NCBI GenBank assembly: GCA_030039005.1
Contig: JASHQT010000095.1
Span: 1 to 17,965 of the forward strand
Direction: 5' to 3'
DNA: 17,965 nucleotides
DNA from: Bryobacteraceae bacterium
GTDB taxonomy: Bacteria > Acidobacteriota > Terriglobia > Bryobacterales > Bryobacteraceae
A program made the translations under genes and the position numbers. Below are positions 14,096 through 17,965 of the stretch, in pieces (within the stretch, counting starts at the first letter, position 1; each line of letters begins with the position of its first letter). Under the pieces are notes generated by a model. The model saw only the letters and a program-made list of their open reading frames with translations. It searched no databases and was not told the origin of the DNA.

Positions 14096-15496
14096 GTGCG
14101 TCAACAATCTTTGCAGGACTTACTGCAAACCGTGGGGAATCCGGTGGACATGCTCCGCAATTCCAAGGTGGGAGCCTACATCTACCCGGTGGTCCCCCCG
14201 GAGTTCACCAACTGGCGCGATGAGCAACGCGCCTGGCGGGAAACCTGCGTTCTGTTCGACCAGTCGCATCACATGGTGGAGCAGTACCTGGAGGGTCCCG
14301 ACGCGTACAAACTCCTCTCGCATCTGGCGTTCAACAGTTTTGCCAGCTTTCCTACCAGCAGAGCCAAGCAGTTCGTTCCCTGCACCTACGACGGCTACGT
14401 GATCGGCGACGGCATCCTGTTTCGAGACTCGGAGAATCAGTTCACTTTTGTGGGCCGTGCCCCTACTGCCAATTGGATTCAATTTCATGCCGAAACCGGT
14501 GGATACGACGTCACCACCAGCAAGGACGATCGCTCGCCCTCCCGGCCCGGCGGCAAGCCCGTGATCCGAAAGCATTACCGCTATCAGATTCAAGGGCCGA
14601 ACGCCCAGCAGGTGATCGAGAAGCTGAATGGCGGAGCGTTTCCCGAGATCAAATTTTTCAATGTTGGCTCCATCCACATCGCCGCGCGCAAAGTGAAAGC
14701 GCTGCGCCATGGCATGGCTGGCGCTCCCGGCCTCGAAGTTTGGGGACCCTATGAAGAAGGCGACGAAATCAAAGCCGCGATTATCGAGGCCGGCAAGGAC
14801 TTCGGCCTGCTGCAGGTAGGCGCGAGGGCCTACTCCACCAACGCGCTCGAATCCGGATGGATTCCCTCGCCTCTTCCGGCCATCTACACGGGCGAGAAGA
14901 TGAAGCCCTACCGGCAATGGCTTCCCGCCGCCAGTTATGAGGGCCTGGGCGGCTCGCTCGGCGGAAGCTTCTACTCGAACAACATCGAAGATTACTACGT
15001 AACGCCGTACGAGCTCGGCTATGGAGGGTTCGCCAAGTTCGACCACGACTTCATCGGCCATGACGCTTTAAAGAAAATGGCCGATCAGCCGCATCGCCGG
15101 AAGGTGACCTATGCCTGGAACGCCGAAGACCTCGGCAAAGCCATGGTCTCGATGTTGAGCCGCGACAACTGCAAATACATCGATATGCCCAATCCGAATT
15201 ACACCTCGGCGACCTATGATCGGATGATGGCGGGCGGCCACGTCGTCGGGCTGTCGATGTTCTCGGGCTACAGTTTCAACGAGCGCACCATGCTGTCGCT
15301 GGGCATCGTAGACCCCGATATCGAGATCGGGCACGAAGTCACGCTGGTCTGGGGCGAAGAGGGCGGGGGCTCCGGGAAGACCACGGTCGAGCGCCACAAG
15401 CAAACCGAGATCCGCGCCATCGTCAGTCCTGCTCCCTATTCGGAAGTGGTTCGCCGGGAATACGCGCCAGGATGGCGGACAGCGCAGACCGTATAA
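14096..15496 (+). CDS. Tetrahydrofolate-dependent aryl O-demethylase, LigM/DesA-like (GcvT fold)
   Basis: The product is 466 aa from a GTG at 14096, chosen because AGGAG lies 8 nt upstream and because LigM of Sphingobium is about this length; a longer frame to 13934 overlaps the LysR gene and adds low-complexity sequence. LigM and DesA move the methyl group of vanillate, 3-O-methylgallate or syringate to tetrahydrofolate, giving 5-methyl-THF and a catechol-type product. Recognised landmarks: GAYIYPVVPPEFTNWRDEQ (26-44), LFDQSHHM (53-60), VGRAPTANW (119-127, with Arg121), RSPSRPGGKP, RHGMAGAPGLEVWGPYE, ESGWIPSPLPAIYTGEK, NIEDYYVTPYELGYGGFAKFDHDFIG, and WGEEGGGSGKTTVERHKQ near the end. All are shared with LigM as I remember it, while ordinary glycine-cleavage GcvT lacks them. 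The substrate could be another methoxy-aromatic. It overlaps the flavoprotein gene by 25 bp or abuts it, depending on that gene's start. Confidence 0.9.
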   Translation: MRQQSLQDLLQTVGNPVDMLRNSKVGAYIYPVVPPEFTNWRDEQRAWRETCVLFDQSHHMVEQYLEGPDAYKLLSHLAFNSFASFPTSRAKQFVPCTYDGYVIGDGILFRDSENQFTFVGRAPTANWIQFHAETGGYDVTTSKDDRSPSRPGGKPVIRKHYRYQIQGPNAQQVIEKLNGGAFPEIKFFNVGSIHIAARKVKALRHGMAGAPGLEVWGPYEEGDEIKAAIIEAGKDFGLLQVGARAYSTNALESGWIPSPLPAIYTGEKMKPYRQWLPAASYEGLGGSLGGSFYSNNIEDYYVTPYELGYGGFAKFDHDFIGHDALKKMADQPHRRKVTYAWNAEDLGKAMVSMLSRDNCKYIDMPNPNYTSATYDRMMAGGHVVGLSMFSGYSFNERTMLSLGIVDPDIEIGHEVTLVWGEEGGGSGKTTVERHKQTEIRAIVSPAPYSEVVRREYAPGWRTAQTV

Positions 15497-16665
15497 TCGG
15501 ATCTGTGGCGCGGGAACTCGACTTCAGCCCGCTATTCGAACCATTCACGATCAACGGCCTTACGCTCGCCAACCGGTTCGTCATGCCGGGCATGCAGCGG
15601 ATGTGGTGCGAGGACGGGCGTCCGCTGCCGCGGCTAGCGCAATATTACCGCCGCCGTGTGGAAGGCGGGGTCGGCCTGGTGATCACCGAATCCTGCGCGG
15701 TTGACCATCCTTCTTCCACACAAACTCCCCAGTTCACCCGCATCAACGATGCGACCGTGGACGCGTGGGCGGAATGCGTTCGAGCCGTCAAAGACGCCGG
15801 TGGCCGCATCTTCCTGCAGTTGTGGCATGAAGGCGCGGTACGCAAGGAAGGCGGGGATGGACCGTACTCGCGTTATCCCAGCCTCAGTCCGTCCGGCCTG
15901 GTGTATGCCGGTAAGCCGAATGGTCAGGCGTGCACGGCGGAGGATTTAGCCTCGATTCGCGATGCGTTCGTTCGCGGCGCTTGCGCGGCGCGTGAGATCG
16001 GAGCCGATGGCGTGGAGGTTCACGCCTGTCACGGGTACTTGCTCGATCAGTTTTTGTGGGACGAAACGAATCGCCGAAGCGATGGCTATGGCGGCGACGA
16101 CATTCGCGCCCGCGTACGATTCCCGGCCGAGATCGTCGCCGCGATTCGGGCCGCCGTGGGCGCCGATTTTCCCATTTCGTTCCGCTTCTCGCAGTGGAAG
16201 GAAGTGAACTATGACGCGCGCATCGCGCCTACGCCGGAGGATCTGGGCATGATGCTCGCCGATCTGCGCGCCGCCGGGGTCGACGTATTCCATGCTTCCG
16301 CGCGGCGTTTTTGGATTCCCGAATGGCCGGGATCGGATTTGGGAATCGCGGGCTGGACCAAATCGCTGACCGATAGGCCCGTGATCGCCGTCGGCAGCGT
16401 GGGACTGGATACCGACGTGATGGAGAACTTCTTCGGCAAGGAAGCGCAGTCGACGGGCGCAGATGGATTCGCGGAGTTGCTGCGCCGTTTCCACAACCGT
16501 GAGTTCGATCTGGTTGCCATCGGGCGCGGCCAGATCGGCGATCCGGACTGGGTGAACAAAATTCGCGAGGGACGGTTCGACGAGCTGCGGCTGTTTACCA
16601 AACGGGATTTGTTGGGCGATCTGGAACTGGAAGGCGGGTTTGTAGAGGAAGCGCACAGGCGATAA
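15472..16665 (+). CDS. Old-yellow-enzyme family NADH:flavin oxidoreductase, single-domain
   Basis: The product is 397 aa from the ATG at 15472, overlapping the O-demethylase end by 25 bp; a GTG at 15505, 8 bp after that stop, is the alternative and would remove 11 residues. The FMN barrel shows FEPFTINGLTLANRFVMPGM (22-41), QLWHEG (116-121), the substrate-anion His pair in VEVHACHGYLLDQFLWDETNRRSDGYGG (His184, His187), VIAVGSVG and VAIGRGQIGDPDW near the phosphate site. The C-terminal iron-sulfur/NADPH domain of 2,4-dienoyl-CoA reductase is absent, so it is the short form that reduces activated C=C bonds with NAD(P)H. In this context it may act on an unsaturated product of aromatic breakdown (inference). 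An insertion at about 325-350 (NFFGKEAQSTGADGFAEL) is longer than I expect for the family. Close coupling to the O-demethylase argues for a joint pathway. Confidence 0.9.
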   Translation: MADSADRIIGSVARELDFSPLFEPFTINGLTLANRFVMPGMQRMWCEDGRPLPRLAQYYRRRVEGGVGLVITESCAVDHPSSTQTPQFTRINDATVDAWAECVRAVKDAGGRIFLQLWHEGAVRKEGGDGPYSRYPSLSPSGLVYAGKPNGQACTAEDLASIRDAFVRGACAAREIGADGVEVHACHGYLLDQFLWDETNRRSDGYGGDDIRARVRFPAEIVAAIRAAVGADFPISFRFSQWKEVNYDARIAPTPEDLGMMLADLRAAGVDVFHASARRFWIPEWPGSDLGIAGWTKSLTDRPVIAVGSVGLDTDVMENFFGKEAQSTGADGFAELLRRFHNREFDLVAIGRGQIGDPDWVNKIREGRFDELRLFTKRDLLGDLELEGGFVEEAHRR

Positions 16666-16722
16666 AGCCGTTGTGCGCGATTGACTGAAACGCAGCGCAC
16701 GGCTCCGGCACTGCTTAGCCGG
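16666..16722. terminator. Candidate bidirectional terminator between convergent genes
   Basis: Two inverted repeats fill the 85-bp gap between the flavoprotein gene and the incoming TonB receptor: an imperfect one (16666-16679 against GCGCACGGCT at 16695-16704) and CCGGC/GCCGG (16705-16709, 16718-16722). Neither has a T-run, so intrinsic termination is uncertain. Confidence 0.3.
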
Positions 16723-16750
16723 TGGGCCGCGCGCTTCACGAATCGTTCGT

Positions 16751-17965
16751 TTAGAACAACAACTTCAGAGCAAACTGGATCTGCCGCGAAGACGTTGTGG
16801 TGTATGTGATCTGCCCGAACGTCGAGTTGGGGACGCCGGTACCGTTCGGACCCTCCGCGAAGACCTCGCCGTTAGGCAACCCGAAATTTGGATGGTTGGC
16901 GATATTGAAAAACTCCGCGCGGAACTGAAGGCGGAACTTTTCGGAAAGCCGAGTGTCCTTCAGAACGGCCAAGTCCAAATCCACGAGACCGGGGCCTGAC
17001 AGGTAGTTTCTCTGAAGATCGCCGAGCGTCCCCACCGCCGGTACCGAGAAGGCCGCGGGGTTAGCCCATTCGTTGACGTTGCCGATAATGGGGTTGACGC
17101 CCGAAATGATGTTGGGCCGCTCTTCTCCGGTTTCTCCGTTTCCGGCTTGATCCCACGCAAGCGTTACGTTCCATGGCGCGCCGCTGGAGTACGTAAAGTT
17201 GCCGCTTAGTTGCCACCCCGTTACCAGTAGGTTGCCTTTAAAGGGGAATGCATAGATGCTGCCTAGCTTTACAAATTGCGACCGGTCGAACTGGCAGCGG
17301 CCTTTGTCGTAGGAGCCGTCCAGCGGATCGACCCAGGGCACGCCGCCTTCGAGGCCGGAGGTGCCCGAGGCGTCGTCGATGCATTTGGACCAGGTGTAGG
17401 AGACCTGGCCTTGTAAGCCATGCGAGAAGCGCCGGTTCAAGCCCACCTGCAGGGAGTTATAGTGCGAATCCCCCACCGGAGCCTCGCTGCTGAGAGCGCC
17501 CAGAGCCGTATTCTCGCGCGGGTTGCTGACGATTGAGCCATTTACTAATTGGCCGAAATAGTCGACGCCGTTCACGACGTTAGGCTCCACAGGATTGAGG
17601 TCCCGTCCTTCATACAAGTGCAGGCCGCGCGAGCCTACGTAGCCCACCGTCAAAACAGTGTTTTCAAACAATTCGCGTTGGATGTTGAAATTCCACTGGT
17701 ACATATGCGGCGTATCGTGGATGTTGTAATCGACACCGACGATCTCGGACGGGATGCTGTAGCCGGTGGAGAACGGATTCGGGAACGGAGGGAAAAACTC
17801 GAAGGCCAGCTCGTACGGCTTGTTGAAGTAATAACCGGAAGCGTAGGTGCGGGCTTCAATGGGATCGTAGAAAATGCCGGCGCCTACGCGAATCGAGGTC
17901 TTGTGATCTTTGAACGGATCAAAAGCCAGGCCGATTCGCGGATCCCAATTCTTGGTGGAGGGATT
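16751..17965 (-). CDS. TonB-dependent receptor, C-terminal part, 5' end beyond window
   Basis: The frame is open from the stop (TAA at 16751-16753) to the right edge, giving 404 residues of barrel; a Met at 17704 is internal, since the frame continues upstream with conserved barrel sequence such as NWDPRIGLAFDPF and SIRVGAGIFYDP. Downstream come VLTVGYVGSRGLHLYEGRDLN, QGQVSYTWSKCIDD, FNGNFTYSSG-like segments and LQFRAEFFNIANHPNFGLPN, ending in a terminal Phe (FALKLLF). These match the 2285-5842 receptor in order and style, so it belongs to the same Oar-like group, although the sequence is clearly different. The signal peptide, carboxypeptidase-regulatory domain and plug should lie to the right of the window. 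It is convergent with the flavoprotein gene. Confidence 0.9.
   Translation of the reverse strand, partial: NPSTKNWDPRIGLAFDPFKDHKTSIRVGAGIFYDPIEARTYASGYYFNKPYELAFEFFPPFPNPFSTGYSIPSEIVGVDYNIHDTPHMYQWNFNIQRELFENTVLTVGYVGSRGLHLYEGRDLNPVEPNVVNGVDYFGQLVNGSIVSNPRENTALGALSSEAPVGDSHYNSLQVGLNRRFSHGLQGQVSYTWSKCIDDASGTSGLEGGVPWVDPLDGSYDKGRCQFDRSQFVKLGSIYAFPFKGNLLVTGWQLSGNFTYSSGAPWNVTLAWDQAGNGETGEERPNIISGVNPIIGNVNEWANPAAFSVPAVGTLGDLQRNYLSGPGLVDLDLAVLKDTRLSEKFRLQFRAEFFNIANHPNFGLPNGEVFAEGPNGTGVPNSTFGQITYTTTSSRQIQFALKLLF

Noticed and set aside
14096..15496. Glycine-cleavage T protein (GcvT) or sarcosine/dimethylglycine dehydrogenase domain
   Set aside because: The fold is shared, but the conserved blocks and the 466-aa length match LigM/DesA O-demethylases, and no glycine-cleavage partner genes are present.
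16666..16750. A small gene between the flavoprotein and the TonB receptor
   Set aside because: Only 85 bp, with inverted repeats and no start codon plus ribosome site giving a sensible product.

Overview
The window looks like a chromosomal segment of an Acidobacteriota bacterium, most like the Bryobacterales / Candidatus Solibacter group. This is inferred from content, not from a search. The pointers are moderately high GC, two Oar-like TonB-dependent receptors with the Acidobacteria style of plug and barrel motifs, a soluble winged-helix/TPR regulator, a DUF6152 protein, and a secreted 'PDLSGLW' protein. I see no rRNA, tRNA, CRISPR array, transposase or phage gene.

Layout. At the left edge, a Tat-exported amidohydrolase (cut by the window) lies downstream of a winged-helix/TPR regulator on the minus strand. 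A 76-bp divergent region separates the regulator from a full-length TonB-dependent receptor (2285-5842, +). The receptor converges, with a 6-bp gap, on a stand-alone methionine-synthase C-terminal-domain protein (5849-7012, -). A divergent control region with two tandem 16-mers (7055-7086) then leads into a compact plus-strand run. This run holds a DUF6152 exported protein, malonyl-CoA decarboxylase, a secreted PDLSGLW protein, a second stand-alone Meth_synt_2 protein and an exported ankyrin-repeat protein. Next comes a LysR regulator with a good sigma70-type promoter and a dyad at its start site, followed by a LigM/DesA-type tetrahydrofolate-dependent aryl O-demethylase and a single-domain old-yellow-enzyme-type flavoprotein. 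A second TonB-dependent receptor enters from the right edge on the minus strand.

How the genes may work together (inference). The LigM/DesA-like enzyme suggests growth on methoxylated aromatics such as vanillate or syringate, with the methyl group going to tetrahydrofolate. The two zinc-site Meth_synt_2 proteins could move methyl or alkyl groups between a carrier and a thiol. The flavoprotein could reduce an unsaturated intermediate, and malonyl-CoA decarboxylase could feed a C3 dicarboxylate product into acetyl-CoA. The TonB receptors and exported proteins would handle uptake or periplasmic steps. The LysR protein is the obvious candidate regulator: the rare 8-mer TGCATGCA occurs three times upstream of its gene and once more in the divergent region near 2242, and a related GCATGC-centred palindrome lies in the leader of the O-demethylase gene. 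No ring-cleavage enzyme, MetF or folate-recycling gene is in the window, so the pathway is incomplete as seen.

Several starts were moved from the longest reading frame because a good ribosome binding site or family length supports an internal start (2208, 7230, 9841, 14096). The two edge genes are partial.
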